This document shows, piece after piece, positions 40,030 through 49,585 of a stretch of DNA of 64,000 nucleotides. Origin of the DNA: Sphaerimonospora mesophila NBRC 14179 = JCM 3151. Lineage in GTDB: Bacteria > Actinomycetota > Actinomycetes > Streptosporangiales > Streptosporangiaceae. The notes below the pieces were generated by a model. That model searched no databases. It was not told the origin of the DNA and worked only from the letters and a program-made list of their open reading frames with translations. Where the stretch lies: the NCBI GenBank assembly GCA_001552515.1, contig BCRI01000010.1, forward strand, positions 1 through 64,000, in the 5' to 3' direction. The position numbers were made by a program, and so were the translations under genes. Every line of letters begins with the position of its first letter. The first letter of the stretch is position 1.

Positions 40030-40353
40030 TCAGAGGACGTCCTCGAGCTCGCGGAGCAGCATCGCCTTCGGCTTGGCGCCGATGATCTGCCTCACGACCT
40101 CCCCACCCTTGTAGACGTTCATCGTCGGGATCTGCAGCACGTTGTAGTCGCGCTGCGTCCGCGGGTTCTCGTCGATGTTCAGCTTGACGATCGTCAGCTT
40201 CTCGGCCTGCTCCGTCGCGATCTCCTCCAGGATGGGGGCGAGCTGGCGGCAGGGGCCGCACCACTCGGCCCAGAAATCGACGAGGACGGGCTTGTCGCTC
40301 TTGAGGACCTCCGCCTCGAAGGTTGCGTCGGTCACGCTCTTGATGGCGCCCAA
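40030..40353 (-). CDS. trxA: Thioredoxin
   Basis: A 107-residue thioredoxin with the redox motif W31-C32-G33-P34-C35 and the cis-proline segment QIPTMNVYKGG. It reduces protein disulfides in the cytoplasm and is recharged by TrxB encoded 93 nt upstream. The trxB-trxA pair next to sigM is the standard actinobacterial arrangement, in which disulfide stress induces transcription. Confidence 0.96.
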   Translation of the reverse strand: MGAIKSVTDATFEAEVLKSDKPVLVDFWAEWCGPCRQLAPILEEIATEQAEKLTIVKLNIDENPRTQRDYNVLQIPTMNVYKGGEVVRQIIGAKPKAMLLRELEDVL

Positions 40354-40446
40354 GGTAACTCTCCTTGATGTGTGTGGTGGGTTCCAACCGCAGGGATCGC
40401 CCCCGCATTCCCGGTCGGCCTGCCGTACGGCGAGGCGACAGGCAGG

Positions 40447-41376
40447 TCAGCTCCGCGCGGCGAGCCAGCGCTCGGCGTCGAGGGAGGCGGCACAGCCCGT
40501 CCCGGCGGCGGTGATCGCCTGCCGGTAGGTGTGGTCCACCACGTCGCCGGCCGCGAACACGCCGTCGACGTCGGTCCGGGTGCTGGGCGAGTCCACGGCG
40601 ATGTAACCCTGGTCGTCGAGCGCCACCTGACCCTTGACGAGTTCCGTACGCGGATCGTGGCCGATGGCGATGAAGACGCCCGCCACGTCCAGCTCGGTCT
40701 CCTCACCGGTCTTCACGTTCCTCACGCGGACCCCGGAGACCCGGTCCTCACCCAGAATGTCGACGACCTCGCTGTCCCAGATGAAGCGGATCTTCTTGTC
40801 GGCGAAGGCACGGTCCTGCATGATCTTGCTGGCGCGCAGCGTGTCGCGCCGGTGGACGATGGTCACCGACCGGGCGAAGCGGGTGAGGAAGGTCGCCTCC
40901 TCCATCGCCGTGTCGCCACCGCCCACGACCACGATGTCCTGGTCGCGGAAGAAGAAGCCGTCACAGGTGGCGCACCAGGAGACGCCGCGGCCGGACAGAC
41001 GCTTCTCGTTGGCCAGGCCGAGCTCGCGGTAGCCCGATCCGGTGGCCAGGATCACGGCCTTGGCGTAGAAGGTGTCGGTGTAGGTCTTCACCACCTTGGG
41101 ATCGGCCGTGAGGTCGACCTCGATGACGTCGTCGGGCACCAGCTCGGCCCCGAACCGCTCCGCCTGCTTGCGGAAGTTGTCCATCAGGTCGGGCCCCATG
41201 ATCCCGTCGGGGAAGCCCGGGAAGTTCTCCACGTCTGTGGTGTTCATGAGGGCGCCACCGGCGGTGACGGAACCCTCGAACACGAGCGGCTTGAGATCGG
41301 CACGGGCCGCGTAAACGGCGGCCGTATAACCGGCCGGGCCCGACCCGATGATGATCACATTACGGACGTCGCTCAA
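40447..41376 (-). CDS. trxB: Thioredoxin reductase
   Basis: FAD-containing NADPH:thioredoxin reductase of 309 residues. FAD site [13 protein letters not shown], redox-active C135-A-T-C138, NADPH site [13 protein letters not shown] and C-terminal FAD motif [19 protein letters not shown] are all present. The start is taken as TTG at 41376 with GAAGGCGAG upstream; the frame is open to another TTG at 41418. A strong hairpin upstream (41468-41502) suggests a promoter of its own. Confidence 0.95.
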   Translation of the reverse strand: MSDVRNVIIIGSGPAGYTAAVYAARADLKPLVFEGSVTAGGALMNTTDVENFPGFPDGIMGPDLMDNFRKQAERFGAELVPDDVIEVDLTADPKVVKTYTDTFYAKAVILATGSGYRELGLANEKRLSGRGVSWCATCDGFFFRDQDIVVVGGGDTAMEEATFLTRFARSVTIVHRRDTLRASKIMQDRAFADKKIRFIWDSEVVDILGEDRVSGVRVRNVKTGEETELDVAGVFIAIGHDPRTELVKGQVALDDQGYIAVDSPSTRTDVDGVFAAGDVVDHTYRQAITAAGTGCAASLDAERWLAARS

Positions 41377-41467
41377 CGGACTCGCCTTCCCGGGATCCTG
41401 AGGTTGCACTCGCGTCAACCGATCCTAGGGCCAGCCGATTCCCGCCTCGCAGGCGATCGCCGGAAAC

Positions 41468-41502
41468 GGAGAAGCCCGCCGCGAGGTGCGGCGGGCTTCT
41501 CC
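41468..41502 (-). terminator. Terminator after the sigM/anti-sigma genes
   Basis: Perfect 15-bp stem (41468-41482 with 41488-41502), 5-nt loop, with a short T-containing tail on the minus strand. It separates the anti-sigma gene from trxB. Confidence 0.75.
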
Positions 41503-41562
41503 GGGACGTTCCGTACGGCACGGACCACGCGTGACCTCACGAGCGCGAGATCACGCAGGGGG

Positions 41563-42516
41563 TCAGCGCCAGGTGGCGAGGCTCTCCGGGCGGAGTTTCC
41601 TGCAGTTGTCGTCCACGACGACCACTCGGACCGCGTTGATGTTCTTGTCCTCCCAGAAGGCCATGATCGTGGCCTCGTTGCCGTTGTAGAAGGCCTTGTC
41701 GACGCCGATGGGCGTACGGTCGAGCTGGTTGGAGAACCGCTTGACGCAGGAGTCGAGCCCGTCGTCGCCGCCTCCGGCGCCCGGCCCGACGCCGAAGTAG
41801 CCGAGCAGTGGGCCCCGCAACTCCTGGCTCGTGTAGTTGTAGCCGCTCGCGTAGACCGAGTAGGCGGCGCCGGCATGGTGGGTCCTGGTCGGTTCGGTGC
41901 TCGCCGACCCCTGCGCCACCGTGTTACGCGCCGGTGTGTCGCCGGCCGCGAGCATGCCGTTCACGAGCCCGGCGGCACCGGCCACGACGGCGGTGGCCGC
42001 GGCGACCGAGACCGGCAACGCCCACAGGCGGCGTCGCGAGGTCCTCCCGCGCCTGGCCGGCACGATCGTCCCGTCCTCGGCGACCACGCCCAACGGGACG
42101 GGCGTCGGCTCCGTCGATTCCGCCGGGACGGGGTCGGCCCGGAGCGGGTCGGCCTTGAGACGGTCGGCCTTGAGACGGTCGGCATGGAGCGGGCTGATGG
42201 AGGCGGGCACCGGCTCGGGGGCCGGCGCCGTCGGGGTCGAAGGCGCCGTCTCCCATGGCGCGTCCGCCATCAGGCGGTCCCAGTCCGGTGTTTCAGCGGC
42301 CAGCGCCCGGTCGATGCGCATGGCGACGCCCAGCGGCATCGCCGGCACCGGAACCGCCGCCAGGAGTTCGCGAACCGACGCCAGGTCGGCCAGGCTTTCC
42401 CCACAGGGGTCGCAGACCGCGAGATGCTCGCGGACCCGCCGGGCCATGGCGTCGTCTAGGAGGCCTTCCGCCAGTTCGGCGAGAACCTCCAGGTCGTAGT
42501 GCGTGTCACCCGTCAC
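41563..42516 (-). CDS. Membrane-bound anti-sigma factor with zinc-finger (ZAS-like) domain
   Basis: A 317-residue protein: a cytoplasmic N-terminus with H31-xxx-C35-xx-C38 (HLAVCDPC) of the zf-HC2 anti-sigma type, a Pro-rich linker with the repeat ADRLKADRLKADPLRADP (about 112-129), one membrane segment (about 164-190) and an extracellular domain of about 125 residues ending in ATWR. The start at 42516 overlaps sigM by 11 bp, marking it as its partner. It is expected to hold SigM at the membrane until a signal is received; the HCC motif allows redox sensing. The extracellular domain is not recognised. Confidence 0.85.
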   Translation of the reverse strand: MTGDTHYDLEVLAELAEGLLDDAMARRVREHLAVCDPCGESLADLASVRELLAAVPVPAMPLGVAMRIDRALAAETPDWDRLMADAPWETAPSTPTAPAPEPVPASISPLHADRLKADRLKADPLRADPVPAESTEPTPVPLGVVAEDGTIVPARRGRTSRRRLWALPVSVAAATAVVAGAAGLVNGMLAAGDTPARNTVAQGSASTEPTRTHHAGAAYSVYASGYNYTSQELRGPLLGYFGVGPGAGGGDDGLDSCVKRFSNQLDRTPIGVDKAFYNGNEATIMAFWEDKNINAVRVVVVDDNCRKLRPESLATWR

Positions 42517-43150
42517 GAAGTTCTGCTCCCTTCCCGGATGAGACGCGGGACAAGTCAGATCGGTTCCGCAGATGCGCAAGAACCGGGACAAGTTTCGCCC
42601 GACCGCGCGCGCAGCGGCTCTTCACCGTCCCGGCGGGTACGCCGAGCACCGCGGCGGCGTCGTCCACCGAGTAGCCCATCATGTCCACGAGCACCAGGGC
42701 CGCCCGCTGGTCGGCGGGCAGCAGCTTGAGCGCGGCGGTGACCTCGAGCGACACGTCGCGCTCACCGGCCTGGTCGGTCAGCGGGGCGTCCCGCTCCGCC
42801 GCCTCGATCAGCTCGTCGTCGGCGACCGGCCGGATCGTCTTGCGGCGCATCCGGTCGAGGCACGCGTTGACCACGATCCGATGCAGCCAGGTGGTGACCG
42901 CGGCCTCGCCGCGGAAGCTCTCCGCCTTGCGGTACGCGGAGACGAAGGCGTCCTGTACGGCGTCGGCCGCCTCGTCGGGGTCGCCGAGCGTCCGCAGGGC
43001 GACCGCCCACATGCGGTCGCGGTGGCGCTTGACGATCTCACTGAACGCATGCGGATCCCCGCCGATGTGGCGGGCCAGCAGATCGGCGTCCGACGGCGCC
43101 GGTCGGATGGCGCGCTCAGCCGTTGGGGGATTGTCCGGTGGGGAATTCAC
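42506..43150 (-). CDS. sigM: ECF RNA polymerase sigma factor SigM
   Basis: Extracytoplasmic-function sigma factor of 214 residues. Region 2 has FSEIVKRHRDRMWAVALRTLGD and DEAADAVQDAFVSAYRKAESFRGEA; region 4 has LPADQRAALVLVDMMGYSVDDAAAVLGVPAGTVKSR. The symbol rests on the position between the membrane pseudokinase/murJ genes and trxBA, as in streptomycetes and mycobacteria. The start is GTG, nine bases after the pseudokinase stop. Likely targets are envelope or disulfide stress genes. Confidence 0.92.
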   Translation of the reverse strand: MNSPPDNPPTAERAIRPAPSDADLLARHIGGDPHAFSEIVKRHRDRMWAVALRTLGDPDEAADAVQDAFVSAYRKAESFRGEAAVTTWLHRIVVNACLDRMRRKTIRPVADDELIEAAERDAPLTDQAGERDVSLEVTAALKLLPADQRAALVLVDMMGYSVDDAAAVLGVPAGTVKSRCARGRAKLVPVLAHLRNRSDLSRVSSGKGAELRDG

Positions 43151-43159
43151 AACGCCCTG

Positions 43160-44701
43160 CTATGCCGATCCTGGGGAATGAACCGTTACCTCGTAGATGG
43201 TGCCACGATACTTGCCTTCATAGGGCGGAAGACGGGTAAACCAGATCAAAACGAACTGACCGGTCGTCGCCTTTTCCGGGGTGAGCGTCACGGTGCCGGA
43301 AGCGTTCTCCGCCTTGGCGACCGTCTGCAGCGACCCGAGATCGGCGGCATCGCCCACCTTCAGCTGGACACTCGCGCCGGCGGCGCTGCCCAGGGAGACC
43401 GCCACGTCGGAGATCGGGATCGGCTTGCCCATGTCGAGGATCAGGCCGACGCCCTCCTTGAGCCGGCCGAGGTCGGCGCTGTTGTAGCTCGTCGTGTGCC
43501 ACTCGGTGGAGGACTTGCCGTCGATGGCGAGCGGGGCGAAATCAGGGTTCTCGATCTTGTCGTCGCCCAGTGGGTCGAACCCGGCCGCGCTCACCGGTTT
43601 CACGGCCACCGGCTTGTGCGTGGCGGCCGACTGGGACGGCTCGGCCGAGTGGGTGGTCTTCGGCGTGTTGCCGAGGTTCTTGCCCACGGTCCACGCGCCG
43701 ACGCCGACGGCCGCCATGACCAGCAGGATGATGACGGTGAGCAGGATCTTGCTCGCGGCGCCGGTCTGCTGCTGCGGCCCACCGTTCCAGGCGGGCGCGC
43801 CGTTCCACGCCGGACCGGCGTTCCAGGAGGGTGTCGGCCCCATCGGCTGATGCTGGGCCGGGGAGGCGGACATCCCGTCCGGCGCCTCGGAACGCAGGTT
43901 CAGCGCGGGCGGGGCCGTGGTGACCGGTGCGGGGGTCGGTCGCGGCACCTCGGCGAGGGCCTCGGCCACCTCGGCGGGCGTCGAGAGCGGGGGCTGCCCC
44001 CGCTTGGCCTCCTGCAGCAGCGCCCGGCAGGTGATGGCGTCGAGATAGCCGGGCACCCCCGCCGTGACCTGGCGGGGCGTGCAGATCCTGCCGTCGTCGG
44101 TCGGGGCTGCGGGCAGCCCGCAGTCCTCTTCACCCGGCCAGTGACCGGTCACCGCCGCGTACAGCAGCCGGCCCAGGCCCACCGCATCCTCGCGCGCCGC
44201 GTCTTCGCCCATGTCCATTTCGAGGATCGCGGCGTCCACGGCGAGGCCGAGCAGCTTGACCGTGCCGCCCGTGGTCCACATGAGACGGTCTGGGGTGAGG
44301 CGCAGGTGGGTGAGCCCCGCCTCGTGGGCGTGGGCCAGCGCCTCGGCGGCCTCGGCCACGAGGGCGGCGCCGCGCTCGGGTTCGAGGGACCCGTTGGACA
44401 GCAGGTCGAGCAGCGACTCCCCGCTGACCCACTCGCTCACCACATAGGCCGTGCCGTCCTCGTCCGCCGCGTCGAAGACCTGGGTGAGCCTGGGGTCGGT
44501 GAGACGGCTCGCCAGCCGCGCCGCCGTCACCACCTCCGTGACACGGGTGAACTCCGGCGAGAACGTGTGCACGGCGACCGGCCTGGCAAGGATCTGGTCG
44601 ATGGCCTTCCAGAGGGTCGCGCCGCCTGACTCGCTGACCCGGTCCTCCAGGCGGAACCGGTCAGCCAGCAGGGTGCCTGGTTCGACTGTGGACATGCTCA
44701 T
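43160..44701 (-). CDS. Membrane-anchored pseudokinase with extracellular discoidin-like domain
   Basis: A 513-residue protein. Residues about 10-250 resemble a Ser/Thr kinase fold, but key residues are lost: the ATP lysine is H45 (VAVHTF), the HRD loop reads HLR (THLRLTPDRLMW) and DFG reads GLA (LLGLA). One membrane helix (about 319-340) follows a Pro/Trp/Asn linker. The outer part (about 385-510) resembles a discoidin/carbohydrate-binding beta sandwich. In M. tuberculosis MurJ (MviN) carries such pseudokinase and outer domains at its C-terminus; here they are a separate gene downstream of murJ. Regulation of lipid II flipping through a phospho-binding partner is plausible. Confidence 0.85.
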   Translation of the reverse strand: MSMSTVEPGTLLADRFRLEDRVSESGGATLWKAIDQILARPVAVHTFSPEFTRVTEVVTAARLASRLTDPRLTQVFDAADEDGTAYVVSEWVSGESLLDLLSNGSLEPERGAALVAEAAEALAHAHEAGLTHLRLTPDRLMWTTGGTVKLLGLAVDAAILEMDMGEDAAREDAVGLGRLLYAAVTGHWPGEEDCGLPAAPTDDGRICTPRQVTAGVPGYLDAITCRALLQEAKRGQPPLSTPAEVAEALAEVPRPTPAPVTTAPPALNLRSEAPDGMSASPAQHQPMGPTPSWNAGPAWNGAPAWNGGPQQQTGAASKILLTVIILLVMAAVGVGAWTVGKNLGNTPKTTHSAEPSQSAATHKPVAVKPVSAAGFDPLGDDKIENPDFAPLAIDGKSSTEWHTTSYNSADLGRLKEGVGLILDMGKPIPISDVAVSLGSAAGASVQLKVGDAADLGSLQTVAKAENASGTVTLTPEKATTGQFVLIWFTRLPPYEGKYRGTIYEVTVHSPGSA

Positions 44702-44912
44702 GCGGCCGCCTTGATCCGCGGCCGATCGGCATGCATCAGCCGATGCCGGGTGGTTTCGCCCACGCCTTCCCGCTTCCGCTCGCCGCCCGTAGGTTGATTC
44801 CTAGGCAGTCCATGCTAGTAGGGTGCCGGTCCTGCCCGCCTTCCCGATCGGAGACACCGAACTAATCGGACGTCCGGGGCGTCTTCGATCTGCCGATCAC
44901 GTTTGAGGACTC

Positions 44913-46511
44913 CTAGCGTCCTACCCGGCTCGCCACAAGTCCAATGATGGAACCGACCTCGGGCACCCGCAGCCGGTGGGCGGCCAGCAGGTAGAGCAGC
45001 AGCCCCGCCCCGCCGCCCACGGCGAGCACGACCGCCGAGCTGACCGCGTTGATCCCGACGATCTCCCTGATCACCCAGAGTACGGCCAGGGCGACGGCGG
45101 CGGCGGGGATCGCCGCCACGAACATCCGCGACAGGCCGGCGATCACCTCCCGGCCGCCCAGCCCGCCGATCCTCCGGCTCGCCAGCGTCCAGGCGACCCC
45201 GCTCCCGATCAAGTACGTGACCATGAAGGAGAACGCCATCCCGATGACGATGTACCGCGCGGGCAGGGTGAAATACACGACCAGGCTTAAAGTCGCGTTT
45301 ATGGTGACATTTACCCCGGCGATGGCGGCCGGGGTGCGGGTGTCGCCGAAGCTGTAGAAGACCCGCAGCAGGAGCTGGAAAATCGAGAACGGCACCAGCG
45401 CGAGCCCGAAGACCATCAGAACATAACCGACATATCGGGCGTCCCCGGTGGTCATGCGTCCCCAGGAGAAGATCAGCGTGGTGACCGCGGGGCCGAGCAC
45501 CAGCAGCAGCAGACTCGCCGGAACGATCACGGACGACACCAGCCGCACGCCCGAGGAGAACTCCCCCCGGGCCGAGTCCATGTCCCCGTCGGCGACGAAC
45601 CTGCTCATCCTCGGCAGCATCGCCGTGATCACCGACACCGCGATGATTCCGTACGGCAGCTGGAAGAGCTGGAACGCGTAGGCGTACGCGCTGTTGCCGG
45701 CCCCCTCCGCCTGGTCGCCGGCGCCGGTGGCGAGCTTGGTCGTCACCCAGAAGCCGAGCTGGTTCACGCCGACGAAGACGAACGTCCAGACGGCCGTCCT
45801 GGCCGCCTGGCCGAGTCCGCTGTCGCGCAGGCCGAACCGCGGCCGGAACCGGAAGCCCACCCGGTGCAGCGCGATCACGAGCACGATCGTCTGGGCCACG
45901 ATGCCCGCCGTGGTGCCGAGCCCCAGCAGCGCGAGCTCGCCGTCGGTCACCTTCTCGATGTCGTCCGTACCGATCTTCAGGTAGGCGATCAGTACGCCGA
46001 TCACCACGATGTTGTTGAGCACCGGCGCCCACATCGGGGCGCCGAACCTGTCGCGGGTATTCAGGATCGCTCCGGCCATCGCCCCGATGCCGAAGAGCGC
46101 GATCTGCGGCAGCAGGAACCGCGCCAGCGTGGCGGCCACGTCGACCTTGTGCGCCGACCAGTTCGACGCGACGTACAGCTCCATGATCGGATGGGCGATC
46201 AGCACGCCGATCAGGGCGACCCCCGCGAGCACGACCACCGCCAGCGTCATCAACCGCTGCTCGAAGGCCTGCCCGCCGTCGGGGTCGTTCTTCTGCGCCC
46301 GGACGATCAGCGGGACGACCACGCTGCTCAGCACGCCCTGCAGCAGCAGGTCGAACAGGATGTACGGGATCTGGTAGGCCGCGTTGTAGGCGTCGCCGAG
46401 CGCGAAGGTGCCGATGGCCGCCGCGAGCAGTGCCGTACGCAGGAAGCCGGTGAGCCGCGAGACCATCGTGCCCGCGGCCATGATCGCGCCGGCTCGGAGC
46501 ATCCTGCTCAT
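44913..46511 (-). CDS. murJ: Lipid II flippase MurJ (MviN)
   Basis: Polytopic membrane protein of 532 residues with about fourteen segments of the MOP exporter superfamily. The N-terminus RAGAIMAAGTMVSRLTGFLRTALLAAAIG is the classic MurJ signature, and central Arg residues of the lipid II cavity are in SRLTGFLR. It flips lipid-linked peptidoglycan precursor outward. It lacks the C-terminal kinase-like extension of mycobacterial MviN, which is encoded separately downstream. It follows the DUF6049 gene by 60 nt. Confidence 0.95.
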   Translation of the reverse strand: MSRMLRAGAIMAAGTMVSRLTGFLRTALLAAAIGTFALGDAYNAAYQIPYILFDLLLQGVLSSVVVPLIVRAQKNDPDGGQAFEQRLMTLAVVVLAGVALIGVLIAHPIMELYVASNWSAHKVDVAATLARFLLPQIALFGIGAMAGAILNTRDRFGAPMWAPVLNNIVVIGVLIAYLKIGTDDIEKVTDGELALLGLGTTAGIVAQTIVLVIALHRVGFRFRPRFGLRDSGLGQAARTAVWTFVFVGVNQLGFWVTTKLATGAGDQAEGAGNSAYAYAFQLFQLPYGIIAVSVITAMLPRMSRFVADGDMDSARGEFSSGVRLVSSVIVPASLLLLVLGPAVTTLIFSWGRMTTGDARYVGYVLMVFGLALVPFSIFQLLLRVFYSFGDTRTPAAIAGVNVTINATLSLVVYFTLPARYIVIGMAFSFMVTYLIGSGVAWTLASRRIGGLGGREVIAGLSRMFVAAIPAAAVALAVLWVIREIVGINAVSSAVVLAVGGGAGLLLYLLAAHRLRVPEVGSIIGLVASRVGR

Positions 46512-46571
46512 GTCATTCCTTCAGCTCGCCACGGACAGCAGCCGCCGAGCACGCCCTCGGCGACCACCAAA

Positions 46572-48872
46572 CTATGCCGGAGGTTGGTCCCCCCGCTCGA
46601 CCTCGACCGATGCGGCCCGAGCCTGGCCGGGCTCCGCCCGACCGGGCGGAGCGGCATCGGAAGGAGCCTCGTTCGATGCCGCCGGGCCGTCACCCTCCTG
46701 GGGATCGAACGGGAAGTTCCGGCGCGACCGCCGCCGCAGGATGCGCAGCACGACCGCGGCCAGCATGATCACCAGCGCGCCGCCCACGATGACGACGGCG
46801 ATGCCGGTGTAGTCGGTGGCACGCACGGTCACGTGCACGGCCTTGCCGTACTTGCCGCCCTCCGCCGTCAGGACCTGGACGGAGATGGTCGCCTCGCCGC
46901 CACCGCCCTTCGGCACGGTCACCGGCACGTTCACGAGCTGGGTACGGTCGCTCAGCACGGTGATGGGGTCGGTCTCGTACGCGCCGTCGGGGATGGCCAG
47001 CCGAGCCTCGTCGTCGGAGGTGACGCGGATCTTGATGGTGATGTTCCTGTCGAGGTTGTTCGCCACGCTGACCGGCACCTGGCCGTCTGTGCCCGCGACG
47101 GCTCTGGGGGTGTCGATCACCGACACCTTGCGCAGCCGATCGTTGATCGCCCCCTCCACCTGCTTGGCGAAGGCGTGCGCCCGCTTGCGGTCGTTCCGCC
47201 AGGCCGCCGAGGTCAGCCGCAGGATGGCCTCGTGGAAGAGCTGGTTGTGCTTGGTGGTGACCGTGGACACCGCGTCGGCTTCCTGCCCGAGCCTGCGCAC
47301 CGTGCCCAGATAGGCGCGGCGCAGCTCGGCCTGCCTGTCCTGGTCCGTGTAGCTGAAATCGGAGCGGGCCGCCCGGGTCGGTTTCACCGAGTCGAGCGAG
47401 GTCATCCGCAGCCAGGGCGCGTCGGCGACCGCCTCCATCAGGGAGGACACGAACGCGGGATCGGGGTTCCAGACCCGATCCTCGGGGGCGGCCACGATCG
47501 TCCGGATCGGCTGCGTCCGCTGCTCAGCGGTCTGCCCGGTCTGACCCCCCTGACCCGTCTGGCCGGTCTGTTCGAATGCGATCATGGCGGTCTCGCCGAT
47601 GAACCGCTGCCGGGCCAGCATCGCGTTTCCTGGGGCGGAGACGTCGCTGCTGAGGATCTCGCTCAGCGTGGGGTCGGCGAGCAGCGCGGTCACCGGGGTC
47701 TCGGCCACGGTGTCGACCCGCAGCGCGGCGTCGGTCGTGGCCGAGGGGACATTCGACGGTGCCGTCTGGGTCGTGCCGGTCTGTGTGGTGCCGCTGTCGT
47801 CCGGGAGCGCCGGCAGGAACGCGTTGCCCGACAGCAGGACCGACTTCACCCCGGACATCGCGAGTTCGTCGAGCGTGTCGCGATCGATCCGTCCGCCGAC
47901 AGGCCAGGTCGTGGAGGTCGGGACCTCCCGGCCGAGCAGCTCAGACGCCGCGCTCGCCCCCCGCTGCACCGCCGCGACCGCGGGGGCGTCGAGGCGGTTG
48001 TGCACCAGCGCCGCCAGGTCCGGATCGCCGAACGGCATGGCCAGCACGGGCTTTCCGGAAAGGGCGGCGCGCAGATCGGAGAGCCACTTGCCGGCCGCGG
48101 GGTCGGCGGCCGAGCGACGGGCTCCGTCGCCCTTCTTGATCATGTACGGCCCGGCCGACGTCGTCTTCACATCCTGCAGCAGGGCGGGATCGACGAACCA
48201 GGTCACGGTCTCGTGCGTCGTCTGGACCAGCTTGAGCAGGTTGGCCAGGCGCCCGGAGGAGATCGACCCGCGCAGGTCGTCGTCCATGAACGTGCTGTCG
48301 TCCGCCCGGTGCGGCCGGTCGACGATCGGCATGGCGAGGGCGAGTCTGACCCTCGAGAGCTGCTCGGTGTCGGCGGGCACGTAGGGCAGGACCGTCCGGT
48401 CGATCGCGATCCGCTGGCCGGTCACGGCGTCGAGCACCTCGATGGCCAGGGGATAGACCCCGGCGCGGAACATGCCGAGTTCCCGAGGTGTGACGCTGAA
48501 CTCGAAGGGCAGCTTCCCCGACTCGTCGAGCCGGGTCACCTGGATCATCGTCCGATAGCTCGTCGTGAGGTAGCCCTGGTCGCCCAGGAAGCTCGCCAGC
48601 TCGGCCCGGGTCCCGAAGGGCCTGCTCGGGGAGTAGTGGATCCGGACCCGTACGGACGACTGCGGCGTCCCGGTCACGGTGCCGGAGACCGCGATGGGCG
48701 TGGCGGCCTCCCGTTGGATCTCCGGCGTGATCTGCTCGACGACGAGGGGATCCGCCTGGGCCGGGGCGGCCGCGACGGCCGCGTGGGGGCTCGCCGCGGC
48801 AGCCGAACCGGCCATGCCCGCGGGGGCGAGCAGGGCGGTCAGCAGGGTCAGCAGCGCGGCCTTACGGATCAT
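46572..48872 (-). CDS. DUF6049 family secreted/membrane protein
   Basis: A 766-residue protein with a signal peptide (about 1-27, ending GSAAAA), a long extracellular region and one C-terminal membrane helix (about 690-712) followed by a basic stop-transfer stretch RILRRRSRR and an acidic/Pro tail. The outer region contains a beta-sandwich near 45-150, a polysaccharide-deacetylase-like barrel region (WFVDPALLQD, TTWPVGGRID) and an Ig-like part near 610-680. DUF6049 proteins sit upstream of murJ across actinobacteria and probably assist cell-wall synthesis, but no activity is known. Confidence 0.85.
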   Translation of the reverse strand: MIRKAALLTLLTALLAPAGMAGSAAAASPHAAVAAAPAQADPLVVEQITPEIQREAATPIAVSGTVTGTPQSSVRVRIHYSPSRPFGTRAELASFLGDQGYLTTSYRTMIQVTRLDESGKLPFEFSVTPRELGMFRAGVYPLAIEVLDAVTGQRIAIDRTVLPYVPADTEQLSRVRLALAMPIVDRPHRADDSTFMDDDLRGSISSGRLANLLKLVQTTHETVTWFVDPALLQDVKTTSAGPYMIKKGDGARRSAADPAAGKWLSDLRAALSGKPVLAMPFGDPDLAALVHNRLDAPAVAAVQRGASAASELLGREVPTSTTWPVGGRIDRDTLDELAMSGVKSVLLSGNAFLPALPDDSGTTQTGTTQTAPSNVPSATTDAALRVDTVAETPVTALLADPTLSEILSSDVSAPGNAMLARQRFIGETAMIAFEQTGQTGQGGQTGQTAEQRTQPIRTIVAAPEDRVWNPDPAFVSSLMEAVADAPWLRMTSLDSVKPTRAARSDFSYTDQDRQAELRRAYLGTVRRLGQEADAVSTVTTKHNQLFHEAILRLTSAAWRNDRKRAHAFAKQVEGAINDRLRKVSVIDTPRAVAGTDGQVPVSVANNLDRNITIKIRVTSDDEARLAIPDGAYETDPITVLSDRTQLVNVPVTVPKGGGGEATISVQVLTAEGGKYGKAVHVTVRATDYTGIAVVIVGGALVIMLAAVVLRILRRRSRRNFPFDPQEGDGPAASNEAPSDAAPPGRAEPGQARAASVEVERGDQPPA

Positions 48873-48918
48873 GCGCGGGCCGGCGATGAGGAACGGCGCA
48901 CGTCCAGAATGCTATGGC

Positions 48919-49455
48919 CTATGCCGTCCGCATAGGACTGGCCCGTCTCGTGAGACCCTGCCGACGCGGTGTTTCCAGGTCCACCCGCTTGCCGGATATG
49001 AGGTTGAAAAGGTGGAGTGCCCGGATCCGTAGTGCGGTACGGCGTTCGCCCGTCGGGGTGTGCGCGAACTCGTCCGGGTCGAGCCGGTCGACCACCCGCT
49101 GGTCGACCAGGACCGTGAGGTCGTCGGGGAGCAGCAGCGGGCAGACCAGCCGGTCGGGGTAGTCGGTCACCGAATTCACCACGAACGACGAGGCGGGCCG
49201 CACGTCGTGGGCGTGCAGGACGGTGCCGACGGCCTGCGCCGTGGGGTGGGCGGCCACGCTGCCGACCACGGCCACGGGATCGATCCGGCCTCGGGTGGGC
49301 ACCTCGAACACGGAAACGCGAACACATGTCTCAGGAGTCGCGCCGAGCATCTCGGGGAGGTCGTCGGCGCATGTCAATGGCCGCGGAAGACGTACGATCT
49401 CATGGTGGATCTGGCGGGCGAGGAGCCGACGGTGAATCGCGAGAGCGTCCTTCAT
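48919..49455 (-). CDS. YbaK/EbsC-like aminoacyl-tRNA deacylase domain protein
   Basis: A 178-residue cytoplasmic protein. The N-terminus MKDALAIHRRLLARQIHHEIV plus LPEMLGATPETCVRVSVFEV is like the first half of the YbaK/ProX fold (ligand entry helix and following strands). The central FVVNSVTDYPDRLVCPLLLPDDLTVLVDQ is consistent with the beta core. Proteins of this fold remove misacylated amino acids from tRNA. The family link is moderate, since key catalytic residues cannot be placed with certainty. It is divergent from the CCA-adding enzyme gene and first in the DUF6049-murJ operon. Confidence 0.65.
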   Translation of the reverse strand: MKDALAIHRRLLARQIHHEIVRLPRPLTCADDLPEMLGATPETCVRVSVFEVPTRGRIDPVAVVGSVAAHPTAQAVGTVLHAHDVRPASSFVVNSVTDYPDRLVCPLLLPDDLTVLVDQRVVDRLDPDEFAHTPTGERRTALRIRALHLFNLISGKRVDLETPRRQGLTRRASPMRTA

Positions 49456-49585
49456 CTCGTGTGCTCCTTGTGTCGTCCAGCGCTCCCGAACCGACCAGGT
49501 GCTCTCTAGGTGTGCGTCTCCCCTGGGTGACGCCGAAGGGCACTCGGGGGAGAACCTGTCCCGTGACCGAAGGACCTACCCAGCC

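Noticed and set aside
43160-44701. Annotation as an active Ser/Thr protein kinase
   Set aside because: The ATP-binding lysine, the HRD aspartate and the DFG motif are all replaced.
45864-48935. Long 1023-codon plus-strand open frame
   Set aside because: It lies antisense to murJ and the DUF6049 gene, has Arg/Gly/His-rich composition typical of the opposite strand in GC-rich DNA, and shows no family motif.
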